Source of the DNA: DATGLE01 sp035294325
GTDB lineage: Bacteria; Chloroflexota; Ktedonobacteria; Ktedonobacterales; Ktedonobacteraceae
Reading direction: 5' to 3'
Assembly (NCBI GenBank): GCA_035294325.1
Contig: DATGLE010000021.1
Span: 1-6,070, forward strand
DNA length: 6,070 nt
The translations under genes were made by a program, and so were the position numbers. Shown here piece after piece: positions 1-5,645 of the stretch. The notes under the pieces were generated by a model. The model had not been told where the DNA came from. It did no database searches and saw nothing but the letters and a program-made list of their open reading frames with translations. The first letter of the stretch is position 1. The number at the start of each line of letters is the position of its first letter.

Positions 1-156
1 CATCGCCGTATTGAAGACGACATCGATATCCGCATCGTTGATCGCCTCCCAGGTCGCGACCTGATGTTTGAGCAGGCGCGTCTTCCCATACTGATAGCGA
101 TTGTCGGGATGCTCCTCCGAGTACACCGGAAGGATGTGTAAATGTATATGGTTCAT
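1..156 (-). CDS. cas3: N-terminus of type I-D-like CRISPR helicase Cas3' (partial)
   Basis: Only the first 52 codons are present; the frame is open to the left edge. The start ATG at 154-156 has a good AAGGAG Shine-Dalgarno sequence nine bases upstream. The peptide starts MNHIHLHILPVYS, continues through KTRLLKHQVATWEAI and ends DIDVVFNTAM. A short beta strand, an LxxHQ segment like the helicase Q-motif and a hydrophobic strand ending FNTA are, from memory of the family, how type I-D (cyanobacterial-type) Cas3' helicases begin. In those proteins the next residues form the Walker A loop (TGDGKS-like), which would lie just outside the window. The family unwinds target DNA during CRISPR interference, with the HD nuclease usually on a separate subunit. 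The preceding WYL regulator strengthens the call, since such regulators accompany type I-D loci. Another superfamily 2 helicase remains possible because no catalytic motif is visible. Confidence 0.65.
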   Translation of the reverse strand, partial: MNHIHLHILPVYSEEHPDNRYQYGKTRLLKHQVATWEAINDADIDVVFNTAM

Positions 157-165
157 CTTCCCTCA

Positions 166-171
166 CTCCTT
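166..171 (-). promoter_or_regulatory. Ribosome binding site of the cas3-like gene
   Basis: AAGGAG on the minus strand sits nine bases before the ATG at 156, inside the 31-base gap after the WYL regulator stop codon. It fixes the start of the truncated helicase gene. The short gap suggests that the two genes share a transcript. Confidence 0.65.
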
Positions 172-187
172 AACTTTCATATGGCAC

Positions 188-1279
188 TTATTTTTCCTCA
201 TCTTCATACAACTCATTCATCGCTCGCGCTGTGTCGCGCATCATTGCCACCAGCTCCGGCGGCGCCAGCGCCCTGACCTGCTCGCCGTAGCCGAGCAGCA
301 GGCGCCTGGCCCACCAGGTCGAGAGCGCGTAGCCTTCGACGATGGCCCCCTGGTCATTTTCCAGGATCTGAACATGTTGCTCGCGCAGGCGCACGCTGAG
401 GCTGGCATGACGTGCCAGCATGGGCGAAACCCAGTAGCGGATTTTGACGCCCGCCCTCTTGCGCAAACCAGGCGTGAAGCGGTCGTGCTCCGCGCGCACG
501 CTGCCAGGGCGGATGCGGTCTACGCGGTAATCGAGAAAGGTATTGAGGTCCCGCACAAAGGCGGTAAAATACCAGTGCCCATCGCGATACTCCAGTTCGT
601 ATGGCTCGACATGCTCGTGCCAGACCGGTTCAGCCTCCCGGCTTTGCGCCAGCGGCATATAGGCAAAGGAGATATAGGCCCCATCTTCCAGCGCCTTGTC
701 GAGCTGGAAGATCGTCTCCTCATGCTGGCTGTAGTCAACGACGGGCGAGAGCGGCAGCGCTACCGGGCGCGCGCGGCGCTGCCGCTTGCGCTGCACGAGT
801 TGATGGCTTCTTTCGCTAAAGAGCCACTCCCAGCGCTGGAGGAGGCGCCCTACGGCCCCGGCATAGGGCGTCCCCGGCGTGAAGCCTTCTTGCAGCGCGA
901 CGAAGGCGCGCGCCTCGTCCTCATCGATATCGATGGCAAAGAAGGATTGCGCCAGGCCAAAGGTCATAGCACGCCGGTCATAGGTGATGGCAAAGCGTTT
1001 GAGGCGCCGCTGACCTTCACACCATTCGTCAAGGCCGGGATCATCGGGAGCGGGCAGCGACTCAACGGGCAGGCCGGTGAGCGTTTCAAGGTCCCGATAC
1101 AGAGCCGGAATGGGCGTCGTGCCGTAGAACGGGGTAAGATGCTTGATGAGTTCGTCACGCGAAAGAGGTCTGGGCCAGTACGTATGAAAAAGGATCGCCA
1201 GCAATACCGTTCGTAATGGCTTCTTCGTGCTGGCAGACCTTCCCTCGCGCACGTGCTGCGCTGTATGTTCCTTATCCAT
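188..1279 (-). CDS. WYL-domain transcriptional regulator
   Basis: A 363-residue DNA-binding regulator of the WYL family. The N-terminal part (about residues 20-75, RTVLLAILFHTYWPRPLSRDEL through YRDLETLTGLPV) looks like the helix-turn-helix typical of the family. A WYL domain follows at about 190-262, with the core reading HWYF where most members have WYL, and then the arginine-rich DYRVDRIRPGS. The C-terminus (about 280-350, ending LLGYGEQVRALAPPELVAMM) matches the usual WCX extension. WYL domains are thought to sense nucleic acids or nucleotides. A WYL protein represses the type I-D cluster in Synechocystis (sll7009), which fits the cas3-like gene 31 bases downstream. I chose ATG 1279, with AAAGG nine bases upstream; a TTG at 1288 is in frame but lies directly against that AAAGG. 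Family assignment is firm; the CRISPR role is inferred from position. Confidence 0.9.
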   Translation of the reverse strand: MDKEHTAQHVREGRSASTKKPLRTVLLAILFHTYWPRPLSRDELIKHLTPFYGTTPIPALYRDLETLTGLPVESLPAPDDPGLDEWCEGQRRLKRFAITYDRRAMTFGLAQSFFAIDIDEDEARAFVALQEGFTPGTPYAGAVGRLLQRWEWLFSERSHQLVQRKRQRRARPVALPLSPVVDYSQHEETIFQLDKALEDGAYISFAYMPLAQSREAEPVWHEHVEPYELEYRDGHWYFTAFVRDLNTFLDYRVDRIRPGSVRAEHDRFTPGLRKRAGVKIRYWVSPMLARHASLSVRLREQHVQILENDQGAIVEGYALSTWWARRLLLGYGEQVRALAPPELVAMMRDTARAMNELYEDEEK

Positions 1280-1362
1280 CCATAGCAACCTTTACTTATG
1301 AAGCTACCAGGCAGTGATTTCAGGCTCAATAGAGGAATGCATAATTAATAATACCGATAATA

Positions 1363-1378
1363 TGTCTCAACGAAGACA
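1363..1378. promoter_or_regulatory. Inverted repeat in WYL leader, possible operator
   Basis: TGTCT and AGACA form a perfect 5-base inverted repeat with a 6-base spacer. It lies between the candidate -10 element (1419-1424) and the start of the WYL gene, a place where autoregulators often bind. A second GAAGAC copy at 1385-1390 repeats the right half-site in direct orientation. The repeat is short and could be chance; assignment to the WYL protein is inference only. Confidence 0.25.
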
Positions 1379-1418
1379 ATTGCTGAAGACTTTACCCCAT
1401 CAGTACTATCCGAAAGAG

Positions 1419-1427
1419 AGTATAGCA
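1419..1427 (-). promoter_or_regulatory. Candidate extended -10 promoter of the WYL-cas transcript
   Basis: The minus strand reads TGCTATACT: a TATACT hexamer (five of six matches to TATAAT) preceded by the TGn extension, which can replace a strong -35 element. I see no good -35 hexamer 17 bases upstream. Initiation near 1412 would give a leader of about 130 bases. A weaker alternative (TTGAGA at 1365-1370 with TAATTA 17 bases on) is closer to the gene. Confidence 0.35.
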
Positions 1428-1491
1428 GGTCAGCAGCAACAAAATCTGTTTTTGCCCGAACAATATTGTGGAGGAGGGCTGTAGAGGGTCA

Positions 1492-1538
1492 GGGCGCAGG
1501 AGAGAAAAAGTCCAGGCGAAACCTCAGCTTCTGCGCCC
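1492..1538. other. Stem-loop downstream of the MFS gene
   Basis: GGGCGCAG (1492-1499) and CTGCGCCC (1531-1538) can form a perfect 8-base GC-rich stem around a 31-base loop, about 40 bases after the MFS stop. In the minus-strand transcript a CTTTTTCTCT run lies inside the loop rather than after the stem, so this is not a classical intrinsic terminator. It may mark the end of the operon or stabilise the 3' end. Confidence 0.3.
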
Positions 1539-1576
1539 CGCATCTCTCGGAACTGGTGTCCTCTGTCATCCCTGCT

Positions 1577-2965
1577 TTAACGAGCAACTTGCTTGTTCTC
1601 CTGGCTCCCAGGACCCGCAGGACGAGGTGCGCCAAAGGGTGGCTCTTGCTCCCATGCCGGAGGCACCACGCGCCGTGACGGAAGCGTTTCGTACATCAAC
1701 AGCGCGACCAGGCATCCGCTCGCGGTCATGATGGCGGCGGCGAACCAGAAGCCGGCCAGCAAGCCAAAGGCATCCGCGATGATCCCGATGGCGAGCGCCC
1801 CGAAGGCATAGCCGCTATCGCGCCAGAGCCGGTAGACGCCCAGCGACGTGGCCCGCCAGTGCGGCGCGGCCACGTCACTGACCGCCGCGAGCAGGGTGGG
1901 GTAGAGCAGTGCCATGCCCACGCCCATCAGCACCGCTCCCACGACCCACCCCACTAACGTCACTGAGAGCGCCACTACCACGATGCCGCCTGCCGCCAGC
2001 CACATGCCGCCGGCAATGGGCCATTTGCGCCCAAGACGGTCGGAAAGTCTGCCCATGTAGATTTGCAAAACGGCCCACGTTCCCGTGTAGGCCGCGACGA
2101 CCATGCCAATGGTGACCGGGGAGAGGCCGCGACTGGCGAAGTAGAGCGGGAACAGTCCCCAGGCCAGCGTATCGGTGAACTTCTCGATGAGTCCTGCCTG
2201 TGAACACGCCGCCATCGCGTGGTCGCCCCAGGTCGTCAGGGCGAAAATGGCGGCAAGGCTGGGGCGCGACTGCGCCCGCTCCGCCCCGGCGTCTGGCTGT
2301 CCATGCTGTGCTGCCGCCTGCTGTGTTTCCAGATAGGTGAAGCGCTGCGTCTCGCGCACGAAGAGCCACGAGGCCAGCAGCATGACGAGGATCACCCCTA
2401 GCACAAAGAGGAAGGGCGCGACGCGCAGGCCAGAGACGCCGCCCAGGTAGCCTCCCGCAAACCCGCCCAGCGAAACGCCCGCGTAGCCGGAAAACTCGTT
2501 GATGCCCAGAGCAAAGCCGCGCTGCCTGGGTCCAACCAGGTCAATCTTGCCCGTCACCGTCATGGTCCAGGCCAGCCCCTGATTCATGCCCAGCAGGACG
2601 TTGGCCGCCACCACCCATCCCCAGGACGGCGCGAAGATAATCATAAATGGCACAGGCAGCGCGATGACCCATCCCAGCACGAGCAGCGGTTTGCGCCCGA
2701 AGCGGTCGGCCAGGCGGCCCGCGACCAGGTTGAGCGCGGCTTTCACAAAGCCAAAGCTGATGATGAAGGAGAGCGTCGCCAGGAAGGATGCCACGCCAAA
2801 GTCCTGTTTTGCCAGCACTGGCACCACGACGCGCTCGGCCCCGACGACCAGCCCGACGCCAAAGGTGATGGTAGCCAGCAAGCTGAACTGGCCCAGGTTG
2901 GGCCGCAAGCCAGGCTGCATGTCAGGCAGCTCTCTGTGGTCTGAGGCGATGTTACGCGAGAGCAC
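1577..2965 (-). CDS. MFS permease of the rhodanese/ETHE1-like operon
   Basis: A 462-residue major facilitator superfamily transporter, probably with 12 membrane segments. The classic MFS motif A occurs after TM2 (GRLADRFGRK, residues 83-92) and again in the second half (GRLSDRLGRK, 305-314). A polar loop at about 204-236 separates the two six-helix halves; the tail after 430 is rich in Pro and Gln and cytoplasmic in type. The start is a GTG at 2963-2965 with AGGAG nine bases upstream, inside the coding end of the ETHE1-like gene (14-base overlap), which indicates translational coupling. An ATG at 2918-2920 (residue 16) is a less well served alternative. The substrate cannot be read from sequence. 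By position it may export a product of sulfane sulfur metabolism such as sulfite or thiosulfate, the role of TauE-type permeases in Cst operons. Multidrug efflux is the alternative. Confidence 0.9.
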   Translation of the reverse strand: MLSRNIASDHRELPDMQPGLRPNLGQFSLLATITFGVGLVVGAERVVVPVLAKQDFGVASFLATLSFIISFGFVKAALNLVAGRLADRFGRKPLLVLGWVIALPVPFMIIFAPSWGWVVAANVLLGMNQGLAWTMTVTGKIDLVGPRQRGFALGINEFSGYAGVSLGGFAGGYLGGVSGLRVAPFLFVLGVILVMLLASWLFVRETQRFTYLETQQAAAQHGQPDAGAERAQSRPSLAAIFALTTWGDHAMAACSQAGLIEKFTDTLAWGLFPLYFASRGLSPVTIGMVVAAYTGTWAVLQIYMGRLSDRLGRKWPIAGGMWLAAGGIVVVALSVTLVGWVVGAVLMGVGMALLYPTLLAAVSDVAAPHWRATSLGVYRLWRDSGYAFGALAIGIIADAFGLLAGFWFAAAIMTASGCLVALLMYETLPSRRVVPPAWEQEPPFGAPRPAGPGSQENKQVAR

Positions 2966-4055
2966 AGCGATTCGCTCCTGCTTCTAGCTCGGTCACGTCG
3001 CCCGGAGGCGTGAGGCCGGCTTCGTTGAGCCTCGTAATTCGTTCGTAGTTGGGCGGGGTTGGAGGAAGCCGTTGCACCAGGGTCTCGACAAACACCGCCT
3101 GCTGCACATGAAGCAGGCCGACCTGCCTGTCGATCTCGGCAAGCCGCGCCCCAATTGGCACACCATCGAAGGACACAGGACGGCTGGCGTGTCCCGGCAG
3201 GACGAGCGTCTGCGAGGGCAGCGCGAGGAGCTTGTGCAGGCTGTGGTAGAGCAGCGCGGAGCGCGCTCGCGCCTCTTGCTCGCCGGCGTGCAGGTCGGGG
3301 CGCCCGATACTGGTGGGAAAGAGCGTATCTCCCGTCAAGAGAATGGCGTTGTTCAGCAGGTAACAGGTACTCTCTGGCGTGTGTCCGGGCGTGCGCAGCG
3401 CAGTCAGCGTCAACTGAGGAGTGGCGAGCGTGTCGCCATCGCGCATAGCCGTAAAAGGGAATGAGACGCGCTGCTGCTCCGGCAGAAACAGTATCGCGCC
3501 GCTGCGCTCGGCGAGCTGGCGCGAACGAGAGAGGTGATCGGCATGAATATGCGTGTCGAAGACCCTGGTGATCTGCCAGCCCTGACTCCTCGCCAGGTCC
3601 AGATACACCTGTGGGTCAAGGGAGGCATCGATCACGAACGCTTCCTCCCCGGCGCCAATGAGGTAGGAGAGGCAGCCCTTGCCAGTGCGGCGCACCTGGA
3701 TGACCCGCACTGAACGATCATGGAGTGGGATCTCGGCAGTATTCCACGCCAGGCTCCAGGCTTTCATTCCTCCCTCCAGTGACAGCGCCTCGACGCCACG
3801 CGCGGCAAGTTGCTCGGCTGCAATCTGGCTGGTTTTGCCAGCCGCGCACACCGTCACGACCGGTTGATTGCTCGGAATGTTTACAGAGGCCAGTGCGGCT
3901 GGATCGTGGGCTTTGAGCGCATTATAGGCATCGACGTGCAGACTGCCAGGAATGGCCCATTCCGCTCGTTCTGCTGCCGGTCGCACATCCAGGATCGTGA
4001 CGGGCCGTCCTTCCTCCAGCCAGGTTTGCAAGGTCTTAACATCTATCGATTCCAT
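2952..4055 (-). CDS. Rhodanese-metallo-beta-lactamase (ETHE1-like) fusion
   Basis: A 367-residue cytoplasmic protein with two domains. Residues 1-105 are a rhodanese with active-site loop CAAGKTS (Cys70), expected to carry a persulfide. Residues 115-292 are a metallo-beta-lactamase fold with THIHADH (His169, His171, Asp173, His174), GHT (His225), GDTLF (Asp243) and PGH (His289). The segment GDTLFPTSIGRPDL and the tail PPTPPNYERITRLNEAG resemble ETHE1-type persulfide dioxygenases, which use one Fe(II) to oxidise glutathione persulfide or similar persulfides to sulfite. A glyoxalase II-like hydrolase is less likely. Rhodanese precedes the MBL domain, the reverse of CstB and PRF. ATG 4055 has AGAGG five bases upstream and follows the regulator stop by 14 bases, so the genes are co-transcribed. 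All catalytic residues look intact. Confidence 0.9.
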   Translation of the reverse strand: MESIDVKTLQTWLEEGRPVTILDVRPAAERAEWAIPGSLHVDAYNALKAHDPAALASVNIPSNQPVVTVCAAGKTSQIAAEQLAARGVEALSLEGGMKAWSLAWNTAEIPLHDRSVRVIQVRRTGKGCLSYLIGAGEEAFVIDASLDPQVYLDLARSQGWQITRVFDTHIHADHLSRSRQLAERSGAILFLPEQQRVSFPFTAMRDGDTLATPQLTLTALRTPGHTPESTCYLLNNAILLTGDTLFPTSIGRPDLHAGEQEARARSALLYHSLHKLLALPSQTLVLPGHASRPVSFDGVPIGARLAEIDRQVGLLHVQQAVFVETLVQRLPPTPPNYERITRLNEAGLTPPGDVTELEAGANRCALA

Positions 4056-4069
4056 ACGCGCCTCTCTTT

Positions 4070-4738
4070 CTAGACCTCGACGGGAAGTCCCAACGCGCGC
4101 CAGTCAGGAAGCCCTTCTGTCAGCCGATGTGCCTGGTAGCCGTGCCGCCGCAAGAGCGCGACGGCCTCGTCGGCAAAGACGCAGTAGGGACCGCGACAAT
4201 AGGCAACGATCTCTTTGTCCGTAGGAAGTTCGGAGAGGCGCGCCTCCAATTCCGTGACCGGCATACAACGCGCCTGAGGAAGGTGCCCTGCATGATATTC
4301 CTCAGCCGGGCGCACGTCGAGGACCACGACCTGCTCATCGTTCAAACGACGGAGCAATTCCTGGGCCGTGAGCGGCTGGAACTCAAGGCGGTCATGCAGG
4401 TAGGTCTCGACGACCCGATCAATCTCTGCCAGTTGCGCCTCGCCGACTGTTCGCAAAGCGTGCCACAACGTGAATACCCGCTCATCAGCCAGGCGGTAAT
4501 ACATCGAAACCCCCTCGCGGCGCACCTCGACGAGGCGCGCCGCTCGCAGCACCTGCAAATGCTGCGAGGCGTTTGCTATGGTCATGCCGGTCTCTGCTGC
4601 CAGGGCTTCCACCGTGCGCTCGCATTGCGCCAGCACATCGAGCAGTTCCAGGCGATGCGGGTTCGCGAGCGCTTTGCCAATCCGCGCGAACTGCTCGTAG
4701 AGCTGATCCTTAAACGCGCGTTTCTCGGTCCGCTTCAT
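4070..4738 (-). CDS. ArsR-family regulator fused to a rhodanese domain
   Basis: A 222-residue regulator. Residues 15-100 form an ArsR/SmtB winged helix: IGKALANPHRLELLDVLAQC, then the recognition region TIANASQHLQVLRAARLV (53-70) and the wing VRREGVSMYYRLA. Residues 122-222 are a rhodanese domain with active-site loop CRGPYC (Cys181, Cys186). Cysteines occur only at 39, 158, 181 and 186. Cys39 sits where ArsR has its metal-binding cysteines and where BigR and SqrR have the first of two redox cysteines; no second one is found near residue 108. Sensing of persulfides, perhaps through the rhodanese cysteines, is therefore inferred rather than metal sensing. ATG 4738 has AGAGGA about nine bases upstream. 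As first gene of the operon it probably autoregulates from the operator at 4888-4921. ArsR-rhodanese fusions are a known architecture; the ligand here is unproven. Confidence 0.9.
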   Translation of the reverse strand: MKRTEKRAFKDQLYEQFARIGKALANPHRLELLDVLAQCERTVEALAAETGMTIANASQHLQVLRAARLVEVRREGVSMYYRLADERVFTLWHALRTVGEAQLAEIDRVVETYLHDRLEFQPLTAQELLRRLNDEQVVVLDVRPAEEYHAGHLPQARCMPVTELEARLSELPTDKEIVAYCRGPYCVFADEAVALLRRHGYQAHRLTEGLPDWRALGLPVEV

Positions 4739-4788
4739 CCAGTGTCGTTCCTCTCATTGTGAATCGGGGCGGCATGCCCCCGGCAGGC

Positions 4789-4842
4789 GCGGATGTCGCA
4801 GCGAGACAGGGCCTGTGGAGAGCTGCATCCGCTCAAGGCCCT
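4789..4842 (-). other. Interleaved inverted repeats in the operon leader
   Basis: Two perfect 7-base inverted repeats interleave: GCGGATG (4789-4795) with CATCCGC (4826-4832), and AGGGCCT (4808-4814) with AGGCCCT (4836-4842). The order of the four arms is that of an H-type pseudoknot, or of two mutually exclusive hairpins, in the untranslated leader of the regulator mRNA. No T-rich tract follows, so a terminator-type attenuator is not supported. This is a sequence observation; a regulatory function is speculative. Confidence 0.25.
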
Positions 4843-4887
4843 CCTGGTAGCGACGCGTCACCGGCTGGCAACTTCCGTGTACCCCTG

Positions 4888-4921
4888 TTGATATATTCGC
4901 TTATTCAATAGAATATTTGAA
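4888..4921. promoter_or_regulatory. AT-rich ArsR-type operator and promoter region
   Basis: An AT island in GC-rich DNA carries overlapping symmetric half-sites: ATATTC (4893-4898), TTATTC (4901-4906) and GAATAT (4911-4916), giving ATATTC-N12-GAATAT and TATTC-N4-GAATA, plus TTCAA (4904-4908) with TTGAA (4917-4921). TTCAA/TTGAA and ATA-rich dyads are typical ArsR/SmtB operators, and the regulator gene starts about 150 bases downstream on the minus strand. On the plus strand, TTGATA (4888-4893) lies 17 bases from GAATAT and 15 from TAGAAT (4909-4914), so transcription could also leave rightward. Repressor binding would block either promoter. Confidence 0.5.
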
Positions 4922-5023
4922 AAAGCTTGCCTCTGTCAAGAGTGTGAAGCACCTGGGAGGCGGCCTTTGTGAGCAAGGATACACTCTGGAGTATTGTACG
5001 GAGTCAAGAGCAGACACCGGGCT

Positions 5024-5100
5024 ACAGAGGAAACCTGACGCTTCTCGCTCCGCTGCCAGGGTTCCACCTGGCTTCCATTAAGAGATGGTTTCTCCACTGT
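5024..5100. repeat. Nested imperfect inverted repeat
   Basis: Outer arms ACAGAGGAAACC (5024-5035) and GGTTTCTCCACTGT (5087-5100) are complementary except for a 2-base bulge. They enclose a perfect inner hairpin, GCCAGG (5055-5060) with CCTGGC (5067-5072), loop of six. The 77-base element could be a small dispersed repeat or a structured RNA. No T-tract follows on either strand, so it is not an obvious terminator, and no second copy is in the window. Confidence 0.25.
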
Positions 5101-5339
5101 TGCTTGCCTGCGCATTGTGTAGCCTTCGCTACAGAACTGGTGGCTTTTTGCCGTGCAGTAGGAACGAAAGTTGAGAGAAATGGAAGAACACATGCACCTG
5201 CGGCTTCTCCCGAATCTATGAGCGTTGCTATGTGCTGGCCCGGCGCAGGGTTCTAGCAATGGTGAGCCAGTAGAGCAGGAAAAGCAAGCGGGGGCAAGCA
5301 TGACAATGCTCACCAGAAGGATGCTATTCCTCTCTCATT

Positions 5340-5645
5340 TCAAGGGGAAATCTCCTCCCCTTCGCCCTGCGGATTCCCCGGCGCCGGTAGCGGGAGGGGA
5401 GCGACGCGCCAGTAGCAGCGCTGCGCTCCCTCCCCATTCCCTTCAATCAATTTCCGGCGTTCCAGACTTGCCAGCAGTGCCGAGAGCACGACGGGCCGCA
5501 CCTCCTGCATGGAAAGAGCCGGCCAGCGCAAAAGACTCCGTTCGATCTTCTTGAGCAGCTGGCGCTGCGTCAGCCCCGGAAGGCGCCCCGGCAGCAGATA
5601 CAGCACCAGCCCTTCCACTGGATGCGGCCCGCCCTCGCGGCTCAT
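5340..5645 (-). CDS. Small basic protein, possible winged helix, unknown function
   Basis: A 101-residue protein that I do not recognise. Residues 10-68 are helical in pattern: a hydrophobic segment GLVLYLLPGRLPG, then LTQRQLLKKIERSLLR, then EVRPVVLSALLASLERRKLIE. A short CYWRVAPL strand (77-84) follows. Helix, helix, helix and a strand with an ERRKLIE turn resembles a small winged-helix DNA-binding or adaptor domain, but this is by pattern only. The tail (85-101) is rich in Pro, Gly and Glu. The ATG at 5645 has AAGGA nine bases upstream and overlaps the stop of the membrane protein gene as ATGA, so the two are translated together. A perfect 7-base hairpin (AAGGGGA 5342-5348, TCCCCTT 5356-5362) overlaps the stop codon; no T-run follows it. 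Confidence 0.6.
   Translation of the reverse strand: MSREGGPHPVEGLVLYLLPGRLPGLTQRQLLKKIERSLLRWPALSMQEVRPVVLSALLASLERRKLIEGNGEGAQRCYWRVAPLPLPAPGNPQGEGEEISP

Larger units (their letters stand above)
1280..1576. other. Intergenic region upstream of the WYL regulator
   Basis: No convincing gene lies in these 297 bases; short frames on the plus strand have no family resemblance. The part from about 1320 to 1470 is clearly more AT-rich than the flanking genes and carries the candidate promoter and inverted repeats listed separately. The part next to the MFS gene holds an 8-base stem-loop. A 10-base palindrome, ACAATATTGT, sits at 1460-1469, about 35 bases upstream of the candidate -10 element, where a regulator could bind. 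Confidence 0.6.
4739..5339. other. 600-base intergenic region upstream of the arsR-rhodanese operon
   Basis: No gene is convincing here. The stretch next to the operon (4739-4890) is a GC-rich leader with several inverted repeats. An AT-rich operator/promoter follows at 4888-4921. The remainder (4922-5339) has a mixed base composition without codon bias in any frame. One 95-codon frame on the plus strand (4969-5256, GTG start, GGGAGG upstream) has no recognisable domain and unbiased third positions, so it is not called. A nested inverted repeat lies at 5024-5100. Confidence 0.6.

Noticed and set aside
101..1216. Long 371-codon plus-strand open frame opposite the WYL gene
   Set aside because: It is the antisense shadow of the WYL regulator. 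The translation has no domain pattern, while the minus-strand product has clear helix-turn-helix, WYL and C-terminal features.
1280..1576. CRISPR repeats near the cas3-like gene
   Set aside because: Only short dyads are present in the gap; there is no regularly spaced direct repeat of the 28-37 base class here or elsewhere in the window.
4127..4762. 211-codon plus-strand open frame opposite the ArsR-rhodanese gene
   Set aside because: It is a shadow of a gene with intact family motifs on the other strand; its own translation shows no recognisable domain.
4766..4780. GGGGC-N5-GCCCC hairpin just upstream of the regulator ribosome binding site
   Set aside because: A 5-base GC stem in GC-rich DNA is expected by chance, and it does not cover the ribosome binding site.
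4936..5313. 125-codon minus-strand frame in the gap upstream of the operon
   Set aside because: The translation is rich in Ser, Cys and Arg without domain pattern. It would also run across the region leading into the operator; no gene is supported.
5342..5362. AAGGGGA/TCCCCTT hairpin as a terminator of the 101-residue gene
   Set aside because: The stem is perfect but overlaps the stop codon and no T-rich tract follows on the minus strand.
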